DNA from: Paenibacillus sp. FSL K6-3182
GTDB lineage: Bacteria > Bacillota > Bacilli > Paenibacillales > Paenibacillaceae
DNA length: 64,000 bases
Reading direction: 5' to 3'
Assembly (NCBI RefSeq): GCF_037976325.1
Contig: NZ_CP150265.1
Coordinates: 3,281,501-3,345,500, forward strand
In this document: in pieces, positions 19,907 to 28,003 of the stretch
How the letters are laid out: each line of letters starts with the position of its first letter
Position numbering within the stretch: the stretch's first letter is position 1
Program-made: the position numbers and the translations under genes
The notes under the pieces: model-generated
Databases searched by the model: none
What the model saw: only the letters and a program-made list of their open reading frames with translations
What the model was told of the DNA's origin: nothing

Positions 19907-20137
19907 ATGAAAGAATTGATTCTTGTCATAGCGAAGGCATTGGTTGATCATCCTGAACAGGTGCAAATCAATGTGAAGGATGATGACCGTGGCACGATAT
20001 ACGAGCTTTCGGTTCACCCCGAGGATATCGGTAAAATCATCGGTAAACAGGGACGCATAGCGAAAGCGATTCGCACGGTAGTGACTTCTGCTTCCGTGAA
20101 ATCGCAAAAGCGTGTCATCGTCGACATTATGTCATGA
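19907..20137 (+). CDS. khpA: KH-domain RNA-binding protein KhpA (YlqC)
   Basis: A 76-residue single KH domain with the RNA-contacting GxxG loop in GKIIGKQGRIAKAIR. KhpA pairs with KhpB/EloR in Gram-positives and affects cell elongation and global RNA binding. Lies between rpsP and rimM with SD GGAGGG. Two terminator-like hairpins follow. B. subtilis has ylqD at this place; none is seen here. Confidence 0.93.
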   Translation: MKELILVIAKALVDHPEQVQINVKDDDRGTIYELSVHPEDIGKIIGKQGRIAKAIRTVVTSASVKSQKRVIVDIMS

Positions 20138-20150
20138 TGTACGTATGAAG

Positions 20151-20188
20151 AGAAGGTTGGGATGAATGTCCTAACCTTCTTTTCAATA
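20151..20188 (+). terminator. Rho-independent terminator after khpA
   Basis: Stem AGAAGGTTGGGA with TCCTAACCTTCT (one mismatch), loop about TGAATG, then TTTTC. It ends the ylxM-ffh-rpsP-khpA transcript. Confidence 0.75.
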
Positions 20189-20220
20189 TGTACACTTATC
20201 CATGGATGTCGCTAATCATT

Positions 20221-20257
20221 ACGGCTTCGTTCTTCAACATGGAACGAAGCCGTTTTT
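20221..20257 (+). terminator. Second terminator hairpin upstream of rimM
   Basis: A perfect 12-bp stem, ACGGCTTCGTTC with GAACGAAGCCGT, 8-base loop, then TTTTTG. A TATAAT at 20263-20268 immediately after it is a likely -10 element for rimM-trmD, with a poor -35 (TGGAAC, 20240-20245) inside the hairpin, so termination and re-initiation are packed within 50 bp. Confidence 0.75.
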
Positions 20258-20299
20258 GCATGTATAATAAGGCTATACACATATGAAGGGCTGGTTCTA

Positions 20300-20824
20300 A
20301 TGAACGAAAAATGGTTTACAGTCGGGAAAGTCGTTAATACGCACGGTATCCGCGGAGAGCTGAAAATTCTTTCGCAAACGGATTTTGCAGATGTTAGATT
20401 TGCTTCTGGAAACAAGCTGCTTATGGTAAATGAGGAAAGCGGAGCTTCACTGGAAGTAAAAGTAATCAGCTCACGCGCAAACAAAAACGTATACATATTG
20501 AAGCTGGAAGGCTTCACTGATATTAATGCGGTTGAGAAATATAAAGGCTGGGTACTGAAAATTTCAGCCGATCAGCAGCTTGAGCTTGAAGAAGGCGAAT
20601 ATTATTATCACGAAATTATAGGCTGCCGCGTCGTTACCGAGGAAGGCGAGGAGCTGGGCACGATTTCGGAAATTTTAAGCCCAGGCGCAAATGACGTGTG
20701 GGTAGTGGATCGTCCGAAGGGCTCGGGGAAGCAGCTGCTTTTGCCTGTTATCGATGATGTCTTAGTCAATGTCGACACAAAAGAGAAAATCGTGACGGTC
20801 CATTTGATGGAAGGATTGATTTAA
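20300..20824 (+). CDS. rimM: Ribosome maturation factor RimM
   Basis: Assembly factor for the 30S head that binds uS19. 174 residues: an N-terminal beta-barrel with VGKVVNTHGIRGELKILS and a C-terminal PRC-barrel (about 95-170) with YYYHEIIGCRVVTEEGEELG and LLLPVIDDVLVNVDTKE. Start ATG 20300. trmD follows after 3 bp, as in most bacteria. Confidence 0.97.
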   Translation: MNEKWFTVGKVVNTHGIRGELKILSQTDFADVRFASGNKLLMVNEESGASLEVKVISSRANKNVYILKLEGFTDINAVEKYKGWVLKISADQQLELEEGEYYYHEIIGCRVVTEEGEELGTISEILSPGANDVWVVDRPKGSGKQLLLPVIDDVLVNVDTKEKIVTVHLMEGLI

Positions 20825-20827
20825 CCG

Positions 20828-21580
20828 ATGAAAATAGATGTGCTGACGCTGTTTCCCGAAATGTTCGACGGTGTGTTCAATTCGAGCATTTTAGGAAAAG
20901 CGAAAGAGAAGGGGATCGTATCCCCTCAAGCAATCAACTTCCGTGCTTATTCAGGCAATAAGCATAACACGGTTGATGATTATCCATACGGCGGCGGTGG
21001 CGGCATGGTCTTGAAGCCAGATCCGGTCTTTGCTGCGGTAGAGGATTTAAAGCTGGATGACAATATAAAGCCGCGTGTTATTCTTCTATGCCCGCAAGGA
21101 GCACAGTTTACGCAGAAGAAGGCTGAAGAGCTTGCAAAGGAACAGCACTTGGTTCTTATTTGCGGTCACTATGAAGGTTATGATGAGCGTATACGCGAGC
21201 ATCTTGTAACAGACGAGCTGTCGATTGGTGATTACGTGCTTACGGGTGGTGAAATACCTGCGATGGTGCTCATCGATAGCGTTGTTAGATTACTGCCAGG
21301 AGTTCTTGGCAATGAAACTTCTGCGGTTACAGATTCATATAGCACAGGTTTGCTTGAGCATCCCCATTACACTCGGCCTGCGTCGTTCCGCGGCTGGGAT
21401 GTCCCGGATGTGCTTATATCTGGTCATCATGCGAATATTGAGGTGTGGCGTCGTGAGCAGTCGCTGCTGCGGACGCTGCAGCGCCGTCCTGACCTTCTGA
21501 AGAGCGCCCCGCTTACGGACAAGGAACGCAAATGGGTGGCTTCTCAGTTAAAGCAGGAGCCTAATAAGACAGGCAAATAG
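20828..21580 (+). CDS. trmD: tRNA (guanine37-N1)-methyltransferase TrmD
   Basis: SPOUT-class methyltransferase forming m1G37 in tRNA, which prevents frameshifting. 250 residues with [32 protein letters not shown], the knot motif [12 protein letters not shown] and [15 protein letters not shown]. It ends at a bidirectional terminator shared with the convergent surface-protein gene; in B. subtilis rplS would follow directly. Confidence 0.98.
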   Translation: MKIDVLTLFPEMFDGVFNSSILGKAKEKGIVSPQAINFRAYSGNKHNTVDDYPYGGGGGMVLKPDPVFAAVEDLKLDDNIKPRVILLCPQGAQFTQKKAEELAKEQHLVLICGHYEGYDERIREHLVTDELSIGDYVLTGGEIPAMVLIDSVVRLLPGVLGNETSAVTDSYSTGLLEHPHYTRPASFRGWDVPDVLISGHHANIEVWRREQSLLRTLQRRPDLLKSAPLTDKERKWVASQLKQEPNKTGK

Positions 21581-21600
21581 TACGACCCTAGCTAATAAAC

Positions 21601-21635
21601 AAAGCCGCAACGAATTTCGTTGCGGCTTTGTTTAT
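21601..21635. terminator. Bidirectional terminator between trmD and the SLH-CAP gene
   Basis: A perfect 13-bp stem (21601-21613 with 21617-21629), flanked by an A-rich side on the left and TTTGTTTATTT on the right. It can terminate trmD on plus and the surface-protein gene on minus. Confidence 0.85.
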
Positions 21636-21652
21636 TTAGAAGTATTCGATGA

Positions 21653-23071
21653 TTATGGCGTGTAAAAATTTTGGGTATAGTAGACGTTATAGGTTCCGCC
21701 TAATGCAACACCTGTACCTAGTCGCTCAAGCTTGCTGTTTAATAGTGCTTCACGATGGCCTTCTGTAGAATTGACCCAGCCATAGTGAGCAAATATGCTA
21801 TTTTTGTATCCGGCAGCTATGTTTTCGGCAGCTGAGTGATACTTAACGCCTTTTGCTTTCATTCGGTCAAAGGGAGACGAGCCGTCTGGATTCGTATGGT
21901 CAAAAAATTTACGTGCACTCATATCGTTGCTGTGACCATGCGCTGAGGCAGCAGCGAGCTTGTCCCATTGCAGCAGAGGTATTTTGCGAACAGCGCGCTC
22001 AGCGTTAGTAAGATCAAAGAGTTGTTGTTCATAGGCGTCTGCCAGCTTGGATGTATTTGCTGATTTTAACGCTGTGGATTTGGAAACGGCTTGATCCATT
22101 TGCATGACACCAGCTATTTTGTTTCCATCACGTCGGTCAATGAAGAGAACGGTATGTACTTTTTTTGTAGTGTAAGCATAATAATCGTTATTTGTCTCGA
22201 CATTGGTTGCTTCGCCAACCAGCTTTTTGGCATTACCAATCGTTTGTCCGATCTGGATGCCCGACTTCATCGCCCAGCTATCTTTGCCATTGGAGAAAAG
22301 TGCGATTACCCGGTCATTTTGGATGCCGAACATCATGTAGTTGGTATAACTGCTATTATAAACGTACCAGGAGAAACCATATTCGCTTAGATCAATCCTA
22401 GACGGTTTTCCGAGCGTTTGTTGAAGCTTTTGCAGTGAATCGTTTATCGTTATCTCATAAAGGCGATCACCTGTGTTAATAATTTTAGCATCGGACAACG
22501 CTTTTGAGTGAAGTTTGAGGTTATAGAAGAAGGTAAGCGCCTCAGCGCGTGTAAGTTTTCCATCTGGTATGAAGCCGCTAACGGTGGCAGAAGTGCGTCC
22601 GTTCGATATTTTCTCATCAAGCAGCCATTGAATTGCGCTTTGCTCTGTAAATTCTTTTCCATTTGCCGCGGAAGCCAGTAGTAACGCAGCTTGTCCACGT
22701 CGGAATTCGACATTTTGTGAAGCGTTATTGATAGGCCAGCCCAAATTATTCGCATAATCGTAATAAGGCTTGGTCCAATTGCTGGCGCTGGAAGATGATG
22801 TAGTGACCAATCCATAGGCTCTCAATAACATAGCAAGAAACTCAGCTTCATTAACAACCTTGTTTGGTTTGAAGGAATTATCCCCATATCCCTGAGCTAA
22901 TTTCTGATCAACAGCCCAAGAGATATAGGAGCCAGCCCAGTGTCCATTCGTATCTTTAAAAACCAAGGATTCAGCAGAGGTTTGCAATGGTGCAGAAATG
23001 GTTAATATTAAAAGTACAGATGCGATTCCCCCTTTTGTTTTGTTACAAAAAGATTGTTTATTATGGTGCAA
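21653..23071 (-). CDS. Secreted S-layer-homology protein with C-terminal CAP domain
   Basis: A 472-residue exported protein. After a signal peptide (hydrophobic ASVLLILTISAPLQTSAES) come two to three SLH motifs (about 35-195; first FKDTNGHWAGSYISWAVDQ) that bind pyruvylated cell-wall polymer. A CAP-associated middle domain follows (about 200-340), then a CAP/SCP/PR1 domain (about 350-472) with LTNAERAVRKIPLLQWD, FFDHTNPDGSSPFDRM, AAENIAAGY and STEGHREALL, the conserved His/Glu cavity residues. B. subtilis YkwD/YlbC-like CAP proteins are related; the biochemical role is unknown. TTG 23071 lies 6-7 bases after GAGGTGA; a GTG at 23080 abuts the SD. Placed minus between trmD and rplS, interrupting a conserved ribosomal cluster. 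Confidence 0.85.
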   Translation of the reverse strand: MHHNKQSFCNKTKGGIASVLLILTISAPLQTSAESLVFKDTNGHWAGSYISWAVDQKLAQGYGDNSFKPNKVVNEAEFLAMLLRAYGLVTTSSSSASNWTKPYYDYANNLGWPINNASQNVEFRRGQAALLLASAANGKEFTEQSAIQWLLDEKISNGRTSATVSGFIPDGKLTRAEALTFFYNLKLHSKALSDAKIINTGDRLYEITINDSLQKLQQTLGKPSRIDLSEYGFSWYVYNSSYTNYMMFGIQNDRVIALFSNGKDSWAMKSGIQIGQTIGNAKKLVGEATNVETNNDYYAYTTKKVHTVLFIDRRDGNKIAGVMQMDQAVSKSTALKSANTSKLADAYEQQLFDLTNAERAVRKIPLLQWDKLAAASAHGHSNDMSARKFFDHTNPDGSSPFDRMKAKGVKYHSAAENIAAGYKNSIFAHYGWVNSTEGHREALLNSKLERLGTGVALGGTYNVYYTQNFYTP

Positions 23072-23140
23072 TTTTGTCACCTCTTCATGTCGGTGTTTGT
23101 CATCATTTAGTATACATGATTTATGAATAAAAAAATCGTG

Positions 23141-23169
23141 TTGTATTATTGGGCTAGCTATGGTAAAAT
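23141..23169 (+). promoter_or_regulatory. Sigma-A promoter for rplS
   Basis: TTGTAT (23141-23146), a 17-bp spacer and TAAAAT (23164-23169). Transcription would begin near 23176, giving a leader of about 100 nt. It is back-to-back with a likely minus-strand -10 (TATACT on minus, plus coordinates 23109-23114) for the SLH-CAP gene. Confidence 0.7.
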
Positions 23170-23175
23170 TTCTAA

Positions 23176-23270
23176 TGTTGTTCGTAAAGTCGGACGGTCC
23201 GCTATCAGCGATGAACCGATTCAGAGGAATCCGGTGAGCTTATAAGAACGTCTATGGTGGAAGGAGTGAA
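23176..23270 (+). ncRNA. Candidate ribosomal protein L19 leader
   Basis: The rplS 5' leader is long for a single ribosomal gene. It contains a hairpin CCGATTC-AGAG-GAATCCGG (23216-23234, one bulge) enclosed by potential outer pairing of GTTCGTAAAG (about 23180) with CTTATAAGAAC (about 23239). Firmicutes carry an autoregulatory L19 leader in exactly this position. I recognise position and fold but have not matched the covariance model. Confidence 0.4.
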
Positions 23271-23274
23271 TCAA

Positions 23275-23616
23275 ATGAATCTTTTGCAAACAATCGCGCA
23301 AGAAAATCTGCGCCAAGGTCTACCGAACTTTCGTCCAGGTGACACGCTAAAAGTTCATGTAAAAGTTATCGAGGGAACTCGTGAGCGTATCCAATTGTTC
23401 GAAGGCGTTGTAATCAAACGTCGCGGCGGTGGAATCAGCGAAACTTTTACAGTGCGTAAAATTTCCTACGGTGTTGGTGTGGAAAGAACTTTCCCGCTTA
23501 ACTCGCCTAAAATCGAAAAAATCGAAGTGGCTCGCCGTGGTAAAGTACGTCGCGCGAAATTGTACTACCTACGTAGTCTTCGCGGAAAAGCTGCTCGTAT
23601 TAAAGAAATTCGTTAA
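23275..23616 (+). CDS. rplS: Large ribosomal subunit protein bL19
   Basis: A 113-residue 50S protein at the subunit interface. Signature segments: [39 protein letters not shown], and C-terminal [23 protein letters not shown] 23275 follows GGAAGGAGTGAATCAA; seven extra in-frame codons upstream are not part of the family. Own promoter and structured leader. Confidence 0.98.
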   Translation: MNLLQTIAQENLRQGLPNFRPGDTLKVHVKVIEGTRERIQLFEGVVIKRRGGGISETFTVRKISYGVGVERTFPLNSPKIEKIEVARRGKVRRAKLYYLRSLRGKAARIKEIR

Positions 23617-23628
23617 GAACAAACGACA

Positions 23629-23670
23629 AGAGGGGCTTGCGCAAACAAGCTCCTTTTCGTTTTTTCTCAA
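23629..23670 (+). terminator. Terminator-like hairpin after rplS
   Basis: GGGGCTTG-CGCAAA-CAAGCTCC with one mismatch, followed by TTTTCGTTTTTT. Probably reduces read-through into lepB. Confidence 0.6.
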
Positions 23671-23713
23671 AGGTCATTTACATATTACAGCATATGGGAA
23701 GAAGGCGGACTGA

Positions 23714-24415
23714 ATGGACTCACAGCAGCGAAATGACGGGCTGGACAATGGCAATGATCATGAAATGAAAAATACGCAGGAACATGCGGACATTGAGCAG
23801 AATTTACCAAACCGTGCAGCAGCCCATGCATCCGGCTCAGGAAAACAGGGCGGAGCTTATAAAGAAGTCGTAGAATGGATCAAGGCTTTAGTCATTGCGG
23901 TCGTTCTCGTATTTCTCATTCGTCAATTTTTGTTTTCACCATTCATCGTCGACGGACCTTCCATGAAGCCTAATTTCGAGACCGGCGAACGGTTAATAGT
24001 AAATAAAATTTTGTATACGATACGCGAGCCGAAATTTGGTGAGGTCGTAGTGTTTGATGTTCCAGAGCAAGGCCGAAAATTTATAAAACGAGTGATTGGC
24101 GTACCGGGTGATAAAATTCGACTCGAAGGCGATGACCTTTATATTAATGATAAAAAAATAGACGAGCCTTATTTAAAAGAAGCTATTGCGGCAGCACATG
24201 CCGAAGGCAAGCTATACAACGAAAAAGGAATAAATTCCGATGTATCTGAAATCACTGTTCCTGAGGACACGATTTTTGCACTTGGCGACAATCGCAGCGA
24301 TAGTACAGATAGCAGGGTTATCGGATTTGTATCGGATAAAGAGGTTGTTGGACGTGCCGATATTATTTTTTGGCCGCTGAACAAACTAGAGTTTATAAAG
24401 CACTGGACTAAATGA
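23714..24415 (+). CDS. lepB: Type I signal peptidase LepB/SipX
   Basis: Membrane-bound serine protease that removes signal peptides from exported proteins. 233 residues. One transmembrane helix (about 57-76, ALVIAVVLVFLIRQFLF) is followed by the catalytic Ser in VDGPSMKPNF (about 87), Lys in GRKFIKRVIGVPGD and GDNRSDSTDSR. The N-terminal 50 residues form an unusually long hydrophilic Asn/Asp/Gln-rich tail. Downstream are rbgA and rnhB, closely spaced. Confidence 0.95.
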   Translation: MDSQQRNDGLDNGNDHEMKNTQEHADIEQNLPNRAAAHASGSGKQGGAYKEVVEWIKALVIAVVLVFLIRQFLFSPFIVDGPSMKPNFETGERLIVNKILYTIREPKFGEVVVFDVPEQGRKFIKRVIGVPGDKIRLEGDDLYINDKKIDEPYLKEAIAAAHAEGKLYNEKGINSDVSEITVPEDTIFALGDNRSDSTDSRVIGFVSDKEVVGRADIIFWPLNKLEFIKHWTK

Positions 24416-24424
24416 GGTGAGTAA

Positions 24425-25291
24425 ATGACCATTCAATGGTTTCCGGGTCATATGACGCGGGCGAAACGGCAAATACAAGACAAGCTCAAACTAATCGATC
24501 TTGCCATCGAACTATTGGATGCACGGGTTCCGCTATCTAGCCGTAATCCGATGATTGAGGAAATTTTGAACGGCAAGCCAAGATTGATCGTATTAAACAA
24601 ATCAGACTTGGCTGATCCAAAAACGACAGAGCAATGGATGGCTTATTTCCGTAATGAAGGCCATGAATCGATCGCAATTGATTCCTCAACAGGCACGAAG
24701 GTAAATGAGGTTCCGCTCAAGGCAAAGCAAATTTTGCATGAGAAAATTGCACGTCAAATTGCAAAAGGCATAAATCCGCGTGCAATTCGCGGACTTATTG
24801 TAGGTATACCGAATGTCGGGAAATCCACGTTGATCAACAAGCTCGCTGGACGCGCTATTGCTTTAACCGGCGACCGTCCTGGCGTTACGAAGGGACAACA
24901 ATGGATTAAGATTGGAACTGAAATGGAATTGCTCGATACACCGGGCATATTGTGGCCAAAGTTTGAAGACGAGCTCGTCGGATACAGGCTTGCTATGACT
25001 GGTGCCATTAGAGAGCAAATTTTGAACGTTGACGATATCGCGTTTTTTGCGATGCGTGAGCTGGTAGATCGATACTGGCCTAACATGAAAGAGCGGTATG
25101 AGCTTGAAACGCCACCTAAGGACGCTACGGATTCAGATGAAATCGTGCGTGTGATGGAAGATATCGGACGTCGGAGAGGCTGCCTTGTTAGCGGTGGACA
25201 CGTCGATTTGGAGAAAACATCCGGAATCATTTTGCGTGATTTGCGCTCAGGAAAGCTAGGAAGAATTACGCTCGAAGCGCCACCTTATTGA
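24425..25291 (+). CDS. rbgA: Ribosome biogenesis GTPase RbgA (YlqF)
   Basis: Essential circularly permuted GTPase for late 50S assembly, recruiting uL16. 288 residues in permuted order: G4 VLNKSDLAD (about 58), then G1 [17 protein letters not shown] (about 125), G2 GVTKGQQWI and G3 [10 protein letters not shown], with a C-terminal ANTAR-like RNA-binding domain. The N-terminal [15 protein letters not shown] holds the family His. ATG 24425 lies after GAGGTGAGTAA. Confidence 0.97.
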   Translation: MTIQWFPGHMTRAKRQIQDKLKLIDLAIELLDARVPLSSRNPMIEEILNGKPRLIVLNKSDLADPKTTEQWMAYFRNEGHESIAIDSSTGTKVNEVPLKAKQILHEKIARQIAKGINPRAIRGLIVGIPNVGKSTLINKLAGRAIALTGDRPGVTKGQQWIKIGTEMELLDTPGILWPKFEDELVGYRLAMTGAIREQILNVDDIAFFAMRELVDRYWPNMKERYELETPPKDATDSDEIVRVMEDIGRRRGCLVSGGHVDLEKTSGIILRDLRSGKLGRITLEAPPY

Positions 25292-25312
25292 TGTGAAACG
25301 GGGGAACGTAAC

Positions 25313-25927
25313 GTGCTGCAATATGAACAGTCGTTATGGGAAGAAGGATTTAAAGCGATTGCTGGTGTAGATGAGGTTGGCCGAGGTTGCTTGTTCGGAG
25401 ACGTCGTGGCAGCTGCCGTTATTTTACCGCCAGGGCTTGTGATTGAAGGGGTTAACGACTCCAAGAAGCTTTCCGAGAAAAAGCGTGACCAGCTGTATGA
25501 TATTATTTTGCAGGAATGTGTAGCGTGGTCGGCTGCTCGTGTTGATGCTGAAACGGTTGATCGAATCAATATTAAGCAGGCAGCTAGGCTTGCAATGAAA
25601 ATTGCAGTGGAATCGTTACAGCTTCCTTCTGACTATTTGCTTGTTGATGCAGAGAAGGTCGATGTTAGTCTGCCGCAGCTCTCAATCATTAAAGGGGATG
25701 CTACAAGCCAATCGATCGCTGCAGCCTCTATCGTTGCCAAGGTTACGCGCGATAGGCTTTGTGTGACTGAATGGGAGCAGGAATATCCAGCTTATGGCAT
25801 TGCTATACACAAGGGATATGCAACGAAGCTTCATCGGGAGCGATTGCTAGCTAATGGACCAAGTCCTCTTCATCGCAGATCGTTTCTCGGCAATTTATTT
25901 ACAGAGGAGCAGCTGCTTCTCTTCTAG
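25313..25927 (+). CDS. rnhB: Ribonuclease HII
   Basis: Cleaves RNA in RNA-DNA hybrids and single misincorporated ribonucleotides. 204 residues. Catalytic Asp-Glu in AGVDEVGRGCLFGD, Asp in YLLVDAEKVDV and SIAAASIVAKVTRDR. The loop after GRG is CLFGD rather than the common PLAG. GTG start at 25313 behind GGGGGAA. The family's usual N-terminal extension is absent. It follows rbgA, as in Bacillus. Confidence 0.95.
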   Translation: MLQYEQSLWEEGFKAIAGVDEVGRGCLFGDVVAAAVILPPGLVIEGVNDSKKLSEKKRDQLYDIILQECVAWSAARVDAETVDRINIKQAARLAMKIAVESLQLPSDYLLVDAEKVDVSLPQLSIIKGDATSQSIAAASIVAKVTRDRLCVTEWEQEYPAYGIAIHKGYATKLHRERLLANGPSPLHRRSFLGNLFTEEQLLLF

Positions 25928-26041
25928 CTGCATCTCGCAGCATATATTATATGACGCTCGATTGATTGTGCGAGGCAAAAGATGCCTAGTGTAATTATCG
26001 GGCGTTATTTTGTTTTTGTGCTGTTTTTTGGGATGAACGGC

Positions 26042-26069
26042 TACAAGCTTTACTCATTTTGACCGATAT
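26042..26069 (+). promoter_or_regulatory. Candidate sigma-D (flagellar sigma-28) promoter
   Basis: TACA (26042-26045), a 16-bp spacer and ACCGATAT (26062-26069), against the Bacillus sigma-D consensus TAAA-N14-16-GCCGATAT: one mismatch in each element. It lies 108 bp upstream of the FliK-like gene. The rest of the 249-bp rnhB-to-26177 gap holds only a small CTGC/GCAG stem and no gene. Confidence 0.5.
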
Positions 26070-26176
26070 AAGGCTTATAGGTTTAATGAAGTCGTACATG
26101 CTTATGTAAAGAGCTCGCTTAAGTGCAAAGAGCAAACGCATAGAATGGCGCTGGAGCAACGGAGGCGAATGAACAA

Positions 26177-28003
26177 ATGAATATAAGTCAAATGATGCGA
26201 AGCTTCTTAGGAGAGGCTTCTAGTGCGGATACACGAGCTGTGGAGCTTAAAGTTGGACAAGTGGTAAGAGGCGTCATTTTGCAGGTGATGGAAAATAACG
26301 AAGCGCTCGTACAAATTAACGGTGTACAAGTGCGTGCGAAGCTAGAGATGCCGCTTCAAGTGGGACAATCAGCAATGCTCCAAGTGCAGCCTCAATCAAG
26401 CGGAGCGCTTGTAATGCTTAAACAAGTTGAACCTGGTCAAGTGGGATTGCCTGATGATACGTTCAAAGAATGGGCTAAACAGCTGGCGTTGCCAGAGCAG
26501 AAATGGGCAGCGCAAATCGTCAAGGATTTGCGGAAGGAAGGCGTTATTCTGAACCGCGACGTTGCGCAAGCCTTTCAACAGGCTGCATCCGCGATGCCGG
26601 CTGGTGGAGATGCGGAGCAATGGATGCAGTCCGCTGCCGCAACCTTTAAAAGAGGGCTGCCTATGACTGGCGCTACTGTAGGTGCGATGCAGCAGGTTAT
26701 GTTCGGGCGCAGCACGCATGAGCTGCTTGAGACGTTGCAGCTGCAAATTACTTCATTCACGAGCGTTTCGGATGAAGGGAAAGCTGAAACAAAAGCTGCA
26801 ACTCAAGCAGCTGCACGTGTGCAAGCGCTTCTGACGGAAGGGCTCGAGCTGCTTCGTGGAGTGACGGCTGAGTCTAGTGCAGCAAGATCAGGAGAAGCCG
26901 TTACAAAGGACATACCGACTTCAAAGCAATTAAACGCGCAAATCGTCAAAACGGACTTGCCGCAGGCAACAGCAGCACCTGTCGCTATGTCTGAGGACGA
27001 AGCTCCGGATCAACAAGCTAATCCTCAAGCGGCTAGAGCATTAGCCAGTCAGTCAAGTCAGCCCAACTGGCTGGGACAGATGATGAAATGGATGGGCGTC
27101 GATCATGAGCTTCAGCTTGCCAAAGTATTTACAGCGGATACTCAATTGAGCCAGCAAGCGCCGGCTCCTCAGCCAGCAACAACGGAAACTGCTGCGAAGC
27201 CGGCAACTGTAACGACTGCTTCAGCACCACCGCTGCAGACTCCTATCGTCGAGGCTAACAGCAAAGAAGCTGCTCCAACCGTAATGCTGGCAAAACCAGC
27301 AGAGTTTGAAACCGCTGATTCTCAGCAAGCAAGGCTGCCGGATCAAAAGCATATGGTTGAACGAGCAGCCTTAGCGGTTCTTTCGAACGTTGCAGACAGC
27401 ATTCCAATGACAGATTCTTCTCCGCCTGCACAGCAGGAATCATTGAAAAGTGCCTTGCTAGCTCTGGTTTCATCGGATCATACACCTCCTGCTCTCAAAG
27501 AGACAGCGCAGCAGCTTGTACAGCAAATAACAGGCCAGCAGCTTTTGCTTACTCCTGAGCGGAACAGCTCAGTTCTCACGCATGTGACGATGTTTATTCC
27601 AATCAATAACGCAGACGGCAAACAAACCGCTTCGGTTCACATTCAGACAAGAAGAGGGCGAAAAGGAGAGCTTGACGCTTCGAATTGCAGATTGCTCTTT
27701 AATTTGTCGATGAATACGCTGGGCGATACAATGGTTGATGTAAATGTGATGGACAAAATTGTAAGTTTAAACTTGTGGAATGATCATCCTGCAATTTCAT
27801 CGCTTGCAGAAGGATCTCGAAATGAAATTGCTGCCAGCTTGCAGCAAGCAGGCTATCAGCTGCTTTCACTGCGAACAACGCCGCTTCCCAAAGCGGGGGA
27901 ATCAAAGGTGGAAGCAGCATCAGCAGCAGTTAAGAACCAGCAAATGACGGATATGAGCGCCTTTGCAGCCAATCGTTACAAAGGAGTCGATTATCGTATA
28001 TGA
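26177..28003 (+). CDS. FliK-like hook-length-control family protein (ylqG position)
   Basis: 608 residues. N-terminal domain (about 1-85; LKVGQVVRGVILQVMENNEA) resembles the beta-rich start seen in Bacillales YlqG-type proteins. The middle (about 200-430) is Ala/Gln/Pro/Thr-rich and probably disordered. The C-terminal part (about 470-580; MFIPINNADGKQTASVHIQT) resembles the FliK C-terminal substrate-switch domain. No signal peptide or membrane segment. ATG 26177 follows GGAGG at 11 bases. The stop overlaps ylqH by 4 bp. A separate, genuine fliK lies in the flagellar operon at 48894, so this is a paralogue. Function unknown. Confidence 0.75.
   Translation: MNISQMMRSFLGEASSADTRAVELKVGQVVRGVILQVMENNEALVQINGVQVRAKLEMPLQVGQSAMLQVQPQSSGALVMLKQVEPGQVGLPDDTFKEWAKQLALPEQKWAAQIVKDLRKEGVILNRDVAQAFQQAASAMPAGGDAEQWMQSAAATFKRGLPMTGATVGAMQQVMFGRSTHELLETLQLQITSFTSVSDEGKAETKAATQAAARVQALLTEGLELLRGVTAESSAARSGEAVTKDIPTSKQLNAQIVKTDLPQATAAPVAMSEDEAPDQQANPQAARALASQSSQPNWLGQMMKWMGVDHELQLAKVFTADTQLSQQAPAPQPATTETAAKPATVTTASAPPLQTPIVEANSKEAAPTVMLAKPAEFETADSQQARLPDQKHMVERAALAVLSNVADSIPMTDSSPPAQQESLKSALLALVSSDHTPPALKETAQQLVQQITGQQLLLTPERNSSVLTHVTMFIPINNADGKQTASVHIQTRRGRKGELDASNCRLLFNLSMNTLGDTMVDVNVMDKIVSLNLWNDHPAISSLAEGSRNEIAASLQQAGYQLLSLRTTPLPKAGESKVEAASAAVKNQQMTDMSAFAANRYKGVDYRI

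Noticed and set aside
24754..25230. 158-codon minus-strand frame inside rbgA
   Set aside because: Antisense shadow of a well-conserved GTPase gene with no SD or homology.
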